The notes: generated from the sequence alone by a model not told the origin. Numbered from the stretch's first letter, positions 1 through 13,200 are shown. The stretch: 64,000 bases of DNA from Xestospongia muta (GCA_963693285.1 OY848926.1:997001-1061000), one strand, 5' to 3'. Program-made: numbers and translations.

Positions 1-40
1 TGCAATCTTATAAATAACACTATTTTATTCTTCATAATAG

Positions 41-403
41 ATCTGGTGATTCCAGTCAACCTATTTGGAGAACACACATGTCTAGTTCTTCCACTGACAC
101 ATGTTATGGTATAAAAAACACTTGTCCATTAACCCCAATAACTAGTTGTAACCATTCTAATGTTGCCACAGTGGAATGCAGTAAGTTACTTAATATTATA
201 CACTTCTATTTTTCACCCACTTATCATACTGTTTAAGACATAAATAAGAGTTTTTTTAAAAACACTTTCATAAGTTCAAAATGTCTACATGCCAGCCATG
301 TTCTTTAGTCTATTTTTATAGTATTATTATTGTTATATTATTTTTACCATTTCAGCTTACAGCAGTGTCATCTCAAAATCATCATTTAAAATATCTACTT
401 GTG
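41..403 (+). CDS. Gene A: partial module (second half of beta SRCR plus linker)
   Basis: Exons 41-180 (beta second half; the acceptor AG is at 39-40) and 356-403 (16-residue Ser-rich linker ending TCG). The first half of this domain is left of the window. It aligns with gene B module 6 (19514-19653 and 19849-19896). Confidence 0.8.
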
Positions 404-3400
404 GTAAGAATAAAATTTCTATTTTAGCTGAGAGATTTGATATTTGCATATAATTATCAGAGATTCCTGATGGCAATGGTGTTGTACGTCTCTATCATGA
501 TGGAGTCACCTCATCCTCCTATTACTATGGTATTGTACAGATTTATTTCAATGGAGAGTGGGGTAATATCTGTGATGATTCCTACTATGATCAATATGAA
601 GCTGATGTCATCTGTCATCAGTTAGGATATACTGGAGCTTCAAGTTACTCTAGAGCTGGATTAGTGAGGTTTGTGTAAAAAGTATTGTGATCTGTATTTA
701 ATTTTTTGTTATAGTTATGGTACTGATTATAATCCAATGTTACTGGATGATGTCAACTGTGCTAGCAACAAATACCTCACTATCTTACAATGTTCCCACT
801 CTACAATCATTGATTATCCATGTACATTAAACTCTAATGATGCTACTGTGTACTGCTGTGAGTTTCCTGACTACTATGATAATATATTATTGTTAATTTT
901 ACAGATACTACTAGGATCTGGGACAGTAATCCTTATCCTGGTATGATACGTCTCCAAGGAGGTGCCTTTGTTAATCAAGGACGTGTTGAGGTCTACTGTA
1001 ATGGACAGTGGGGAACAATATGTGATGATGGATTTGATAGTGATGATGCTAATATGATTTGTAAACAATTGGGATACACTCATTATACTTACTTTAACCA
1101 TTTGATGAAGTAAGTCTGACACATTCATACACTACATGTGATATAACTGTCATACAAATAGACCTGGATCATCCAATCAACCTATATGGTCAACCCAAAT
1201 GAGTAGTAAATCAAGTGATAAATGCTATGGAACCAGTAATACCTGTCCTACAAGTAGTTTGACTAGTTGTAATCACTCAAAAGATGTCACAATTGCTTGC
1301 AGTAAGTTCACATAGCAAATCAATTAATTAGTTTAATTGAGTAGTAGGTGTGTGTGTTAAGTGTTGTGTCAATTTATTTTAGATACAGAGCGACTTATTA
1401 TTATTAGATGTGAGTCATGTGACTTCAATATTAGGAGTATATTTACCACTGTATGATTGACATTACAACTAAAGATACTATTGTCATGATCATATTTTAA
1501 TATTTAATATAGTGGCATGATTATATCTCTTAACATATATTTACTACCTTGTACACACAATATGCCCTATAATCGTTTTGGACCACATTGTGTGTGTGTG
1601 TATGTATGTAATGGGTATGTTTGTTTTCATTGTTATAATGTTCTTTTGTAAGCAACAATCAAACTGCCAACATATTTTGTTAACAACCAATGAATTTCAT
1701 TAACCCTAACTATGAGTATTATGATGATGACCGATCACACTCAAAAGTGTCACTACCTTGCCTCTTTGCAAGGTAGTGACACAAATTCTATCACTTTACA
1801 GACATAGTCTTCTGTAGTCAATGCTGCTAATAATAAAATCTTTGTAACTCTAGCTGTGTATCACTAGGTGATTTTTTCAATTATAGTTTTGCTTGTTTTG
1901 CATATTTGATACCTATATATTATATTTTAGTCATTAAGGTAACATTCTGGTAATGTTTAACAACTAAATATCTACATTCAAAGTTGAATTTGTTATTTTT
2001 TGTTTCCTAACTTGGTCTCTATTGTCTTTAGCAACTAAATTTTACTCATCCAGTACAAGTTCTTGCCGTTCAGTTCTTACTGATACTATACCATTTGGAA
2101 ATGGTGTTGTCCGCCTCTATCGTAATGGAGTCACTTCATCCTCCTATTACTATGGTATAGTACAGATATGGTATAATGGACAGTGGGGTAATATCTGTGA
2201 TGATGATGACTATGATCAATATGAAGCTGATGTCATCTGTCATCAGTTAGGATATACTGGAGCATTAACATATCCTAGAGCTGGATTAATGAGGTTAATT
2301 GTAATGATATACAAGCTGTCATATATTTTTTTGTATTATAGTTATGGCACTGACAAAAATTCAATGTTACTGGATAATGTTAACTGCCCTCACAATAACT
2401 ACCTCACTATCTTACAGTGTTCCTACTCTACATACATTGATGTTAAATGTAATGCTAATTCTTTTGATGCTACTGTGTACTGCTGTAAGTAACATGTACT
2501 ACTTCTCATATAATAAAAGGTTGTTACTACAGACACAACTAGAATTTGGAACAGTAATCCTTATCCTGGTATGATACGTCTCCAAGGAGGTATTTATTCT
2601 AATCAAGGACATGTGGAGGTCTACTGTAATGATCAGTGGGGAACAGTATGTAATGATGGATTTGATTCTAATGATGCTAATGCTATCTGCAAACAATTGG
2701 GATATTCTATACATTTGAGTTACAATCATTTTAGGTAATATATTGAAATACTAACAAGACACAATGAATAGATAAATAAGACTATATAAACAAGAGCAAT
2801 GATTTTTAATTCCTTGTAGATCTAAACTCTCTCAACCAATATGGCTTTCTAATATGAACAGTTACTCATCAGATCGATGCATTACTTCTAATAACATTTG
2901 TCCATCTATTGCTGTAAATAATTGTACACACTCTGAAATTGTCAATGTGGAATGCAGTAAGTAAAGAATTTGATATCAACTAAATTGTTTTCTTTTAAGC
3001 TTACAGCAAATCATACAGTAAACCAAGCAATACCAAATCATCATGTGGTAAGATAATTAAAGATATGTCACTGATCATGTATTGTATATTTCTTCTTTGT
3101 ATAGACTCTCCTAATAGTAATGGTGTTTTACGTCTTTTTCGTAATGGAATCACTTCATCCCTTCATCACTTTGGTATTGTGCAGATACGATATAATGGAC
3201 AGTGGGGTAATATCTGTCATGATGATGATGACTATGGTCAATATGAAGCTGATGTCATTTGTCATCAGTTAGGATATACTGGAGCCTCTAGCTATTCTAG
3301 AGCTGGAGTAATTAAGTAAAGTTGTCTAAGTTTATTGATTACTTTATGCTCTTTGCTTAGTTATGGTACTGACTCTAACCCAATGATATTGGATGATGTC

Positions 3401-6400
3401 AACTGTGCTCATAACAATTACCTCACTATTCTACAATGCTCTTATTCTACACATAGAAATAGAAGATGTACTGACTATTATGATGCTACTGTATATTGCT
3501 GTAAGTTGGACAGTATGTCTTATATATCATTACTACTTATATAGATACCAATATGATCTGGGAGAGTAATCCTTATACTGGTATGATTCGTCTTCGGGGA
3601 GGTCATTATTCTAATCAAGGACGTGTTGAAGTATATTGTAATGGACAATGGGGAACAATATGTAGTGATGGATTTGATTTTAAAGATGCTAATACAGTTT
3701 GTAGACAACTGGGATATACAGGATATGTAAACTATAACCATTTAACACTGTAAGATGAGTGGTATAAATTCAAGCATTACAATGCACTTTTTGTTAGAAG
3801 TGGAGTCTCCTCTAGACGAGTCTGGATCTCCAATATGAACAGTTCATATTCAGACTCTTGTTTTGTTGATAGTAATACTTGTCCAAGTACTACCAATACT
3901 AGTTGTAGTGATGGTAAAGATGTGACTATCGAATGTAGTAAGTTGGTAAAAATGCATGCAATATATAAAAAGCAAATAGACCAAACATATTTTATCATAT
4001 TATTTGGACTATTAAAAATATTAAATTAACTATTTATGCCATTATTAATTTATAATTGTTATATGTTAAATATCTTTTGTTAAAAAAGTATTCTTATTTC
4101 TCTCTAGCTTTTAATACAGTATATACTATTACTACTACAAAATTATCTTGTGTTCATGGAAGTACAACAGGTATGTAATTGTTTGTATAGGATATCTTAC
4201 TATTTGTTTTTCCTTCATTAGTCTCAGAAGGTACTATACGTCTCTATCATACTGGAGCAACATCATCTTCCTATTACTTTGGTATAGTACAGATCTACCT
4301 TAACAATGGATGGGGTAATATCTGTGATGATAACTTCTACAGTTCTATTGAAGCTGATGTCATATGTCGTCAGTTGGGATATACTGGAGCCTTTAGTTTC
4401 TCTAGAGCCGAATTTGCACGGTCATATTTGATGTTTTAAGATATAAGTAATTATTTTATTGATATTTTAGTTATGGCACTGACTATAGCCCAACGTTACT
4501 GAGTAAAGTCAAATGTGATCACAATAACTATCTTACTATCTTACAATGTTCCTACTCTACAAACATTGATAGTGGATGTAGTTCTAATTCTTATGATGCT
4601 ACTGTGTCCTGCTGTGAGTTTAATTATTACTATAATATCATATCTAAGTGCATTATAATTTTAATAACAGCTGTCATGTTCACATTTTTATAGATACCAT
4701 TAGAATCTGGGACAATAATCCTTACCCTGGTATGATACGTCTTCAAGGAGGAATATACTCTAATGAAGGACGTGTAGAGGTTTACTGTAATGGACAATGG
4801 GGTACAATATGTGATGATGGATTTGATTCTAATGATGCTCTTGTACTCTGTAAACAATTAGGATATTCTAACTATACCAGTTATAATCATCTTGCCTTGT
4901 ATGTCTATATAGTAAAACATACTATATTATCAGTGTATTCTGTTGTATGTAGATCTGGTAACTCTTCTCAACATATTTGGATGAGCAACTTAGCTTGTAG
5001 TAATAGTTTCTCCTGTGTTGGTTCGTGTCAGAGTTGTCCTACTAATCCTAATGATAGATGTAGCCACTCTGAAGATGTGACTCTCCAATGTAGTAAGTTT
5101 GTGATATTGTCTTGTATAATTACTAGCATTTTATTAATTATGCATTGTCAGTGATATCCTATTAACAATACAACTCACCATGTGAAGCAAGTGTCAATTC
5201 TAGTTTTACGAAGAAACGTCTCATGTTCAACTAATTGTCATCTTTCTATTATTTCACATTATATAGGCACTTCTATGACTTTACCAGCTGTATCAACATC
5301 AAAGAACACATGTCGCAGAAATGATTCTATTATTGTATCTACATCTGTATTGGTATTTGTTTCTCCATCTATTTCTGCTCCTGCATCTCCTCCTGTGCCT
5401 CCTCGTCCCTTTTCTTGTGAGTTATAACATCATTGTATGAAATTGAATGGGTTTAATTAACCTATCCACTTTTTGCATTGTTAATAATATAAATAGTTAA
5501 CAAAAGAATAAATCATTTATTATAATATAGAAATTGCAATTTTTTTATTTGACTGATAAATATTATATCATAGTAATATAGTTTATTTTATTTTTAGCAT
5601 CACATATTGTTGTATCTACATCTGTATTTGTATTTGTTTCTCCATCTACTTCTCCTGGGTCTCCTCGTCCCTTTTCTTGTGAGTTATGATATCATTATAT
5701 GAACTGAATGGGTTTAATGAACTTACTCACTTTTGTATTGTCAATATTACAAAAGGTTAAGAAAAGAGAAAAGAATAAGTCGTTTATATAATAAAGAAAT
5801 TGCAATTTTTTAAATTGACTGATAAATATTATATCACAGTGACTATAGTTTATTTTATTTTTAGTATCAGGCCATTCCAGTACTAGCTTAAATGGATCAA
5901 TTATCAGTGGTATAGTTACTATTAGTGTTACTGTAATTATTGTGGCACTGATATGCTGCATAACTGTTGCCATTGTTGTCATCATTAAATATCGCAAGAG
6001 GCAAAGTGGTTTTTTCAACCGTAACCAACAAGTTGAACTAGATACAATAAAAGTCCCAATCCCTGACACCACTAAGTCACCAATACAAGATCCATATCCC
6101 CGTTATGATGAAGTAAACCATTCAGGTAAGCATCCTGGTCACTGGAATATAAATAATTTTTATTTATGATAATGTTATATTTGAGTCTTCTACTACTGAA
6201 GTATCATATTCTATCTACATTCACATGATATAAATGGTAAATACTCTTATTGTCAAGGAGACATTGGTAGAATATTGTATGAAGACCAAAAAACTTAACT
6301 AAATTGTCAAACACAGGACAGTGTGACTCTGCAATAGTTTATATTTACATCCAACCAATAATTTTTATTTATGATAATCTTCTATTTGAGTCTTCTACTA

Positions 6401-6531
6401 CTGGAGTATCATATTCTATTCTGTCAAATGTAGATAATCAGGAAGTGTCTCATGATTTACCAGTTCAAGTTAGGAATCCATCCTATGGCAATGTAGCTCA
6501 TGGCAATGAGTCTCAAGAGATGGAGACATGA
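41..6531 (+). CDS. Gene A: multi-SRCR transmembrane receptor, 3' part (5' end outside window)
   Basis: A spliced gene entering from the left. Visible are the second half of a beta SRCR domain and its linker, four full alpha-beta modules, two Ser/Pro-rich stalk exons, a membrane exon and a tail ending at TGA 6529-6531. Hallmark SRCR sequence such as [26 protein letters not shown] and ICKQLGY recurs in each domain. All 25 exon junctions agree in phase. The tail contains PRYDEV, VSYSIL (ITIM-like) and NPSY (NPxY class). Known for the family: SRCR receptors bind microbial, endogenous or carbohydrate ligands at the cell surface. Inferred: a type I receptor of the same subfamily as gene B, whose last four and a half modules are its duplicate. 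A polyadenylation signal AATAAA lies at 6659-6664. The number of upstream modules is unknown. Confidence 0.85.
461..1409 (+). CDS. Gene A: module aligned to gene B module 7 (alpha + beta SRCR)
   Basis: Exons 461-668 and 715-857 (alpha), 905-1109 and 1162-1301 (beta), and a 27-nt linker micro-exon 1383-1409. The micro-exon keeps phase 1 at both ends and is followed by the longest intron of this part. Confidence 0.82.
1410..2031 (+). other. 622-nt intron of gene A
   Basis: No exon or coding relic seen. It holds a TG/TATG microsatellite near 1587-1612 and a short inverted AAGGTAGTGACAC / GTGTCACTACCTT pair around 1748-1783. The equivalent intron of gene B (20909-21570) is clearly homologous but diverged by indels. 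Confidence 0.6.
2032..3047 (+). CDS. Gene A: module aligned to gene B module 8
   Basis: Exons 2032-2293 (alpha first half, 262 nt, with about 20 extra N-terminal Ser/Thr-rich residues in place of a longer linker), 2342-2484, 2533-2734 and 2820-2956 (beta), and linker 3000-3047. Two of the beta exons are three bases shorter than usual, and the frame is kept. Confidence 0.82.
3105..4170 (+). CDS. Gene A: module aligned to gene B module 9
   Basis: Exons 3105-3315 and 3361-3500 (alpha), 3545-3749 and 3798-3937 (beta), linker 4108-4170 (63 nt, Thr-rich). The alpha domain has His/Phe (HHFG) where most copies have YYYG. Confidence 0.82.
4222..5092 (+). CDS. Gene A: membrane-proximal module (aligned to gene B module 10)
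   Basis: Exons 4222-4420 and 4471-4613 (alpha), 4694-4898 and 4953-5092 (beta). The last exon has a Cys-rich insert (LACSNSFSC) unlike other beta domains. This is the final SRCR pair before the stalk. Confidence 0.82.
5267..5678 (+). CDS. Gene A: two Ser/Pro-rich stalk exons
   Basis: Exons 5267-5416 and 5598-5678, both phase 1 to phase 1. Each ends in the same residues (PRPFS) after a VSTSV.VFVSPS stretch, and the introns that follow them are also alike, so the second exon with its intron is a tandem duplicate of part of the first. Gene B has one stalk exon only. Likely a flexible, possibly O-glycosylated stalk (inference). Confidence 0.75.
5865..6125 (+). CDS. Gene A: membrane-span exon
   Basis: Codes for a short SGHSSTSLNG stretch, a hydrophobic span of roughly 28 residues (about 5900-5985, Ile/Val-rich with CC), the stop-transfer sequence KYRKR, and the start of the cytoplasmic tail with PRYDEV. 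The donor follows at 6126 in phase 1. Confidence 0.85.
6317..6531 (+). CDS. Gene A: last exon (acceptor uncertain)
   Basis: Two acceptors fit the phase 1 donor at 6126: one before 6317, giving a 215-nt exon, and one before 6407 (after CTGGAG), giving 125 nt. Only the second is conserved in gene B (25377). The reading frame ends with NPSYGN and a stop at 6529. VSYSIL at 6406-6423 fits the ITIM consensus S/I/V/L-x-Y-x-x-I/V/L; if the short exon is used, its first Val codon is completed across the junction. Confidence 0.65.
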
Positions 6532-6658
6532 ATCAAAGATCCTTCCTTCTTGAGGAAAACTTAAGCATTTGCTTTTTTTCCTAATTTTAAAATGAAGTTT
6601 GCTATTTTTAGGCTATTAATTTGCTCCCCCTTTTCCTTTTGTGCTCGATATTTTTTTA

Positions 6659-6664
6659 AATAAA
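6659..6664 (+). terminator. Polyadenylation signal of gene A
   Basis: AATAAA 128 nt after the stop codon. The sequence around it is shared with the 3' end of gene B. Confidence 0.6.
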
Positions 6665-6805
6665 ATGTTTGATATTTGAAAATAGAATAGAGTGCATTTT
6701 ATATCAATATCAAAAAACACTACAACATTTATATACTGGATCACAGCTGCTGAAAACATCTAGTTTTAATTATCTTCATTGTGTTACTTAGTGATACCAT
6801 TATAT

Positions 6806-6945
6806 GTGCTAAACTACATAAGAGCAGAAGACTACGTACAACAGATAGAGATCAAAATGATGAGAATGAGGTAGATATTTTGGACCATCAGTTAATGAAG
6901 ACACAGTTTATGAAGTGAATTTTGAAAGAGCTCCACCTTGCACTT
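6806..6945 (+). pseudogene. Decayed tail exon of the C/D/E class
   Basis: The bases read as a diverged copy of the gene C tail: a stretch matching [14 protein letters not shown] (here as TTDRDQNDENE) and then VNEDTVYEVNFE against [12 protein letters not shown] of gene C. There is no continuous frame between the two blocks and no membrane exon in front. A relic TM-like block follows at about 7770-7850, in the wrong order. Confidence 0.5.
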
Positions 6946-7173
6946 TGCTGACAATATTGCATAAGTCAGTATCTTTTGTAACACACACAATTATAGTGAT
7001 TGTATAAGAATTATAATATTATAGGACTCTTTTTCAGTACTAGTAGTTTGTGCATTGTGTGTTTTGCTGATTTTTTTTACATAAACTATATATTAATTAT
7101 TCACATCCAATTCTAAATACTAGCTATAGTTAGGGGGTGTGACAATCTGTTGTGGTACCTTTCATATATAGTG

Positions 7174-7325
7174 TTTCTTCTACATTCACATGATATAAAT
7201 GGTAAATACTCTTATTGTCAAGGAGACATTGCTAAAATATTGTATGAATACCAACAAACTATATTGTCAAACACAGGACAGTGTGACTTGTTTGCAATAG
7301 TTCGTGTTTACATCCAATCAATGTG
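7174..7325 (+). repeat. Second copy of a gene A last-intron segment
   Basis: Repeats 6212-6356 almost base for base (both contain CATGATATAAATGGTAAAT and, later, AAACACAGGACAGTGTGAC). It includes the same candidate acceptor as the long form of the gene A last exon but no tail beyond, so it is a leftover of a partial duplication. Confidence 0.7.
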
Positions 7326-9300
7326 GAGTATATAATATGGATGACTCTTCAATTAGTTCCTGTTATGATAATAAAATTCCTGTCGATTAATTACAAATGT
7401 ATAATACAAACATTACTGGTATGTTCTGGGTACATTAAATATGTCATTTGACACTGTAATGTATTGAACATGAATACCGATACCTCCAATTGTATAGAAT
7501 ACCGATACCTCCAATTGTTTGTCTAATCTTTTAATGTGGTACACAAACATGAGAAGCCACTCAAATATCAATGCTTATTGAAGAAGTAATTATTATCCCA
7601 GTTCTAGATTATAATCATTCAATCTGAATATGTCACAATCTCATGCAGTAAATGCAATCATTGGATAATAACTATTTGACGTTATATTTCTTATAGTTTA
7701 TTTATTTAGTTCAAATAATGGCATAACATCTGAATATTGCTCAACCATTCCAAAAATATCATTCTGCTTTCAGAGGTGTTTTTTGTATTTATCTTCTGAT
7801 TATCATTACATGGTTACAATCTCCTTTGTTATCTGTTTGTATAAATATATTGGTATATATGCTAATGTTCATATGAAAGTGTATAGATATGACAGATGTC
7901 ATGACCAATCAACATTACACACAGGCCCAGAAAAGCCACCACAGATCACATAATATTGGTTGGTTAATTTAACGATTATATGGTAATACAGGTGGTAAGG
8001 TTATGTTAAGTTGTATAACCCATTCACGAGCATTATTTGCTTTACTTGCATCCACACAAAAAACTAATAAAAATAATTATTGTTTCTAACCATTAGCTAC
8101 ATAAGCAATATTACATTAGTAATCAGAATAGTACTATGTTTACTTTTTGCATGAAAATAGGATTGCTACTTTTAAAGTACAATGAAAATAGTAACACTGG
8201 AAATCCATGTTGTTTACAATTGTATTTAAAGAAATATCTGTTTTTCATAAAAAGATTGTACCAGCAGTGTCCAGTGTTACTACTTAATATCCATTATACC
8301 TTAGTACAATTCCTTTAAGATTAATATGATGGCACATTGAAGTGCATATATGAATACATAGTAAGAAGCACTTTATTTTTAACCACTATATATTATTTCT
8401 AATCCTTAACATCACACAAATTTTTAAATCATGATCAATTAATTGCAATAAATTTTAAAGTGATATATACGACAGCTTTCACAAAAGTATATTAGCCCAG
8501 AATGTATGAATATTATTGTCTAAGTAATGAAAACAGAATCTTTGAATTCATAGCTCTAACATGTAACTATATGACTATCAATAGTATACTTTAGTAATGA
8601 TAACAGTGTGATACTACATTGCAACATTTCCTGTATTACTTTATTTAACATTAATGACATAACCTGTTACACACAATAGCAACAACTATATTTTTTCATG
8701 ATGTGTACACTGTAAGTGCCATGTCATTTGTCTAATGATAATGTTTACTTCAGTGCATGATATATTACTAATATACAATGAGGGAATGATTGTAATATGA
8801 TAGAGTGTATATTATAAAGGATGCCAACTTCATGTCTCAATAATAGTCTAATTAAACTGTGGTTGATATAAGTGACATATCATAGTAGATTAAGTTTATT
8901 CCCAACATCATTAATCAAGTTATCACCCGCATATTAAAGTCATATAAAATTCCCTCAGTATTTCCCTAATGTCCTTAGGTTTCAGGTGACTGAGATGTAT
9001 GCATATAATTATATTTCTAAATTGTATATATATATATTCTATATAAGGATAGACTTTGTGTACAATTTTTCTCAGTTAGAATACCTCACAAGGAAGAAGT
9101 CAACAGTTATATAGATGTGGACAGTTACATGGATCTTGGACTACATAGTGCCAGCTATTAATTTATATTGGCGTGTAAAAGTAACCATAGATATACGTAT
9201 CCTCGTTCTGTCATTGTTAAGGAGGTAGCTAGTTTATTCCTACACGTCTATATCATCTTGTAATTTTACGCGAGGGTAATCTTTTCCCCTAGGATTTTTG
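7326..9300. other. Intergenic region between genes A and B
   Basis: No convincing exon. At 7473-7493 and 7497-7517 a 21-nt unit (AATACCGATACCTCCAATTG core) is repeated in tandem. Around 7770-7850 a hydrophobic-coding block resembles the gene C membrane exon (shared core CTTTGTTATCT.TTTG.TA.AAA) but lacks a frame. The rest is AT-rich single-copy sequence. Confidence 0.5.
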
Positions 9301-9618
9301 CACGGGGGGTACTGTAAAGTGAAGAAGCCATATTCTCTACTTCAATGGCAACATTGAAGGTCAAATTAGAAGAAATCTCAAGCCACCATTTTTATCCTCC
9401 TGGTTACACAAAGACTTGATATAAGCTCTTTATAGAGCGATTACTACAAGAATAAGCACAATAGGTGAGTAAACTCGTAAACGTATAGTATTACTGCTTA
9501 ATTTACACTACAACTGGTATTGCCAGGTGATCCCCCCCCGCATGATTTAGCAGTTAATTACTTGCGGTTGCATTGGACTATAAATTAGAGTTATTGCAAA
9601 AATTATGAGCTTAAAGCA
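9301..9618 (+). promoter_or_regulatory. Putative promoter / 5' UTR of gene B
   Basis: Contains a TATA-like TATAAGC near 9421 overlapping a short hairpin GCTCTTTATAGAGC (9425-9438) and a perfect-looking donor, AG|GTGAGT, at about 9464, which suggests a 5' UTR intron whose acceptor could be near 9528. None of this is shared with the gene C-F promoters. Confidence 0.35.
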
Positions 9619-9694
9619 ATGGCCAAGTGTCAGGTTCCTGCTGTGTTATTTGCTCTTTCAATTTTTCTCGGTTTTTCGACATGTCCTGTATATG
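9619..9694 (+). CDS. Gene B: signal-peptide exon
   Basis: ATG at 9619, 76 nt, phase 1 donor GTGAGT at 9695. Codes for MAKCQ followed by a hydrophobic core and CPVYG, a typical secretion signal. An upstream ATG at 9605 is in another frame and gives no plausible signal peptide spliced in phase. The length of 76 nt equals that of the signal exons of genes C-F. Confidence 0.8.
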
Positions 9695-10234
9695 GTGAGT
9701 TCTTATCTGCAAAGATGAATAAATTATAATTATATAAAATACAACATGCAGCAATTATATATATATATATATATATGATGAATTTGTTAATATTTTTCCC
9801 AATATTTGTGCATGCATATACATGTATATATAAAATATAACATTAATAAGTTGTAACTGCACAGCTTTTTACATAAAATTAGCATATGCAGATTATTAGC
9901 ACTAGTTAAATCCTAACATATTTATTGTCTAAGAGAAACCATTTCAACTGGTTAAGTACAAAAATTATTGCACTGGTATTTTGATCCAATTATACTATGT
10001 TATTAGTCCAGGACTAATATTGTTTACTTGTTAAAGTGATCACAGATATACTGGACTAATACAGTGTAAGTCTACAATTAATGGATTAAGTTGCAAAGAT
10101 TAAATGCAGTGAAAGCTCAATTGAAAGTGACGTGTGATGATAGCTTCATTTCGTATTTGTGTTCTAGCAGTTTTGTTATAAGACACTGAGCTACAACCAT
10201 GTGGTATACATATTACTACTAGCTATTGAAGTGA

Positions 10235-10274
<40 letters not shown>

Positions 10275-13200
10275 ACACTTGAACAATGATGACTTTGCAA
10301 AAAATAACCAAAATATAAATGATTTATCTTATACTTAAGGGTTTTTTGCTAAATCAATTATCCAGCTCTTTTGTGTATGAGCACAAAGTTGTTTGCTTTG
10401 CCCTTGACCTAGGGTACAGTTATTAGTCCTAGTTGACACTACATACATGGTCTCAGTCCATTTAACTTTTTAAAAGCCAGTTGTTTGTCTGTTGATGTTT
10501 AGTATTGTAAATGAACAGCATTTGAATATCTTTCATTCTACTGAAACAACCCCTTCTATTGATATGTTGCTATATGGGTCTGGTGCTGCAAGTAGGTCTC
10601 TTGAATTCTTTGAAATTGTTGCATTTAAGCATAAAGAGCTATATTGGTTTTTACAAGAAAGAACAATAAACAATCATCATGGTGATTGTTAGTGAATAGA
10701 TTATTATTATAAAGTAACCATGAAGATGGGTGACTCAGATGTATAATTTGTTAACAGTCAATGGTCACAGGATCCCAGTGACAATTAAATTATATTAATT
10801 GTAATGAACCAGAAAACAATGTATTAATTGCAATATCACATCTATTCTTATCATTATATAATGCTTTCACATAACCATAAAACAAATATGATAACAACAG
10901 CTTCTGTTAATACATAAATATAATATTATTTAAATAAGACATCTTGAGGTCTGTGAACTATTACCTATCCCAGTTTTATTGTAGTAAATCCATGGCAACC
11001 ATGGCTATAAGAAATCCATTTCACAGTTGGTGGTTTTGTTATATATATGAGCTCAGCAAGGAGACATCCTTTATGAGAAGGAAGAAACCATTCCTAATAC
11101 TCCTAACTTACAACTTTCACAATGCTATCTAATAGATAGAGCCTTTTACTGTCTTTTTTCACATAAATCAGTCTATATCCATTGTTTGCCCATGCATGCA
11201 CTTTAAAACCGTGGAACTAGGATCCATTGGTTTATAGACAATGTCCTCACACGAATATTTAGGGTGGAATTATTGACCCACTTTACACAGCATACTATAT
11301 ATCTATTAACAAGTGATGCTTCATGTTTCTAATGGCATTATAAATTGTCTAAATATAGATACATTCAATATACTGTAACTTTACCCTATACTGTGTCAGC
11401 TTTTGAAGAGAATTAATCTTCATAATGGCTTCAGATTACTCTATTGAAAGTGACCTTGTTTCCTGTTATTACCTCACAGAGTTCACTATTAGATACTATG
11501 TAGTAAAAGGCCAGACATCCACTGTTTGATAATTAACCACTAATAAGCTATATCATAATTTAAACCATTCACTTCTCTTACAACTACTGCATACTATTTT
11601 TACAATAGAATTCACTGTTTACAATATACCTTGTTGTTTGTTCATCACTTTTAGAATAAATGAAACTAGTGAATCACTATAGTTATATGCCATGTGACCT
11701 AAACAATTATAAAAATAGATATATATTATATTTTGAATGTATCCATATTTAGACAATTTATAGTTTTGAATTATGCTATTTGAAGCATAAGGTATCATCT
11801 GTTTATAGATGTATACCTCATCAATGAAATGAATACCTCATGTTATCATTGACATCAAATATAATTCTGCTAAGTCAACACTTAGGCTGGCCTTGTGGCT
11901 CAAAATTAGCAAAATAGCACAACAATGAGCTGTCTGTTTATACAGGGCTTATCAAGTGTCCATGTGCTTCTCCTAACACAACACAAGATTGAAAAGTAGT
12001 TCTGATAAGCTAACCACATCTACTACTAAGCTAGAGGTTTAATGGCTTCACATTCAGAGTTTACAAAGAAATTTATTGTTGAAAAACTCACTTGACTATT
12101 TTTGACAAATAAAATACATAATGGTCGCAGATGGTATTAAAATAGACATACTATGAAATATAAAATGGATAAAAACAGTACTATTAAAAAGCAAAGAGAT
12201 TGTCTCAACATTTTCTTTGCAATCTATACATGTATAAACTGACGTGTCTGGTATTTCCTGCTTACAGAAAGCAATTTTTGTTTGGGGAAACCTACTAACT
12301 TTCCCTAGATTATCTTCTTTAATAATAACTGACAGTTCAGCAATATTTTATTCCAAAGGTCATGTAAATATGTAATCATAAACTGATTATCAATTCCATA
12401 TTTTCTGACTAGTGTGTAGTGCATGATGTCTGCTAGACAAACAATTCAATAAAGAATTATATTAGTGAAGCAGTTTGAAGCTGAGTTATGTTAATTCTTT
12501 TTGTATCACTTCATAGAAACCTCCAACCTATTATATAACATATACCACATGGCACAAAATAATTATAGGACTACATGAAGAAGTTTGAGTACAAAATAGA
12601 AAGTGATTCAATTTCCATTCGTTTGTGCTTACTTTTAAATATTATAGCTGTCATTAATAACTGATATAATAACATTTTTTTAATATGTTGTTAACTTGTG
12701 ATTATTATTATCTTATTTACTATACTAGGTTTATCAAACGGTGCTATTATTCTATATCATAATGGATCTACCTCATCATCCTATTACTATGGTATTGTGA
12801 GGATCTATTACAATGGATGGGGTAATATCTGTGATGATTACTACTACAGTTCTACTGAAGCTAATGTCATCTGTCATCAGTTAGGATATACTGGAGCCTC
12901 TAGTTACTCTAGAGCTGGATTAGTGAGGTTAGAATTATGTATTAATCAAGCTTTACATTATCTTCATCTAGTTATGGCACCGATTATCGATCTATGAAGA
13001 TGGATGATGTCAACTGTGCTAGTAGTAGCTACCTCACTATCTTTCAGTGTTCTTTTTCTACATACATTGATAGTGGATGTATTAACAGTAACTCTTATGA
13101 TGCTACTGTGTCCTGCTGTGAGTCACATATTTTCCTTAACAACTATTATTATGTTTATTGTAGATACTACAAGGATCTGGAACAGTAGTCCATTTGCTGG

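Noticed and set aside
874..1128. Minus-strand open frames antisense to the beta exons (also at 2499, 3520, 4630, 13136, 14505, 18047, 20386, 28534, 36090, 44453, 59340 and others)
   Set aside because: Each is the mirror of a conserved plus-strand SRCR exon; the repeated look comes from the exon itself. No splice sites or known motif on the minus strand.
10220..10272. TA tracts as a mobile element or regulatory array
   Set aside because: Simple dinucleotide repeats, common in such AT-rich introns (also 9749, 13416, 21131).
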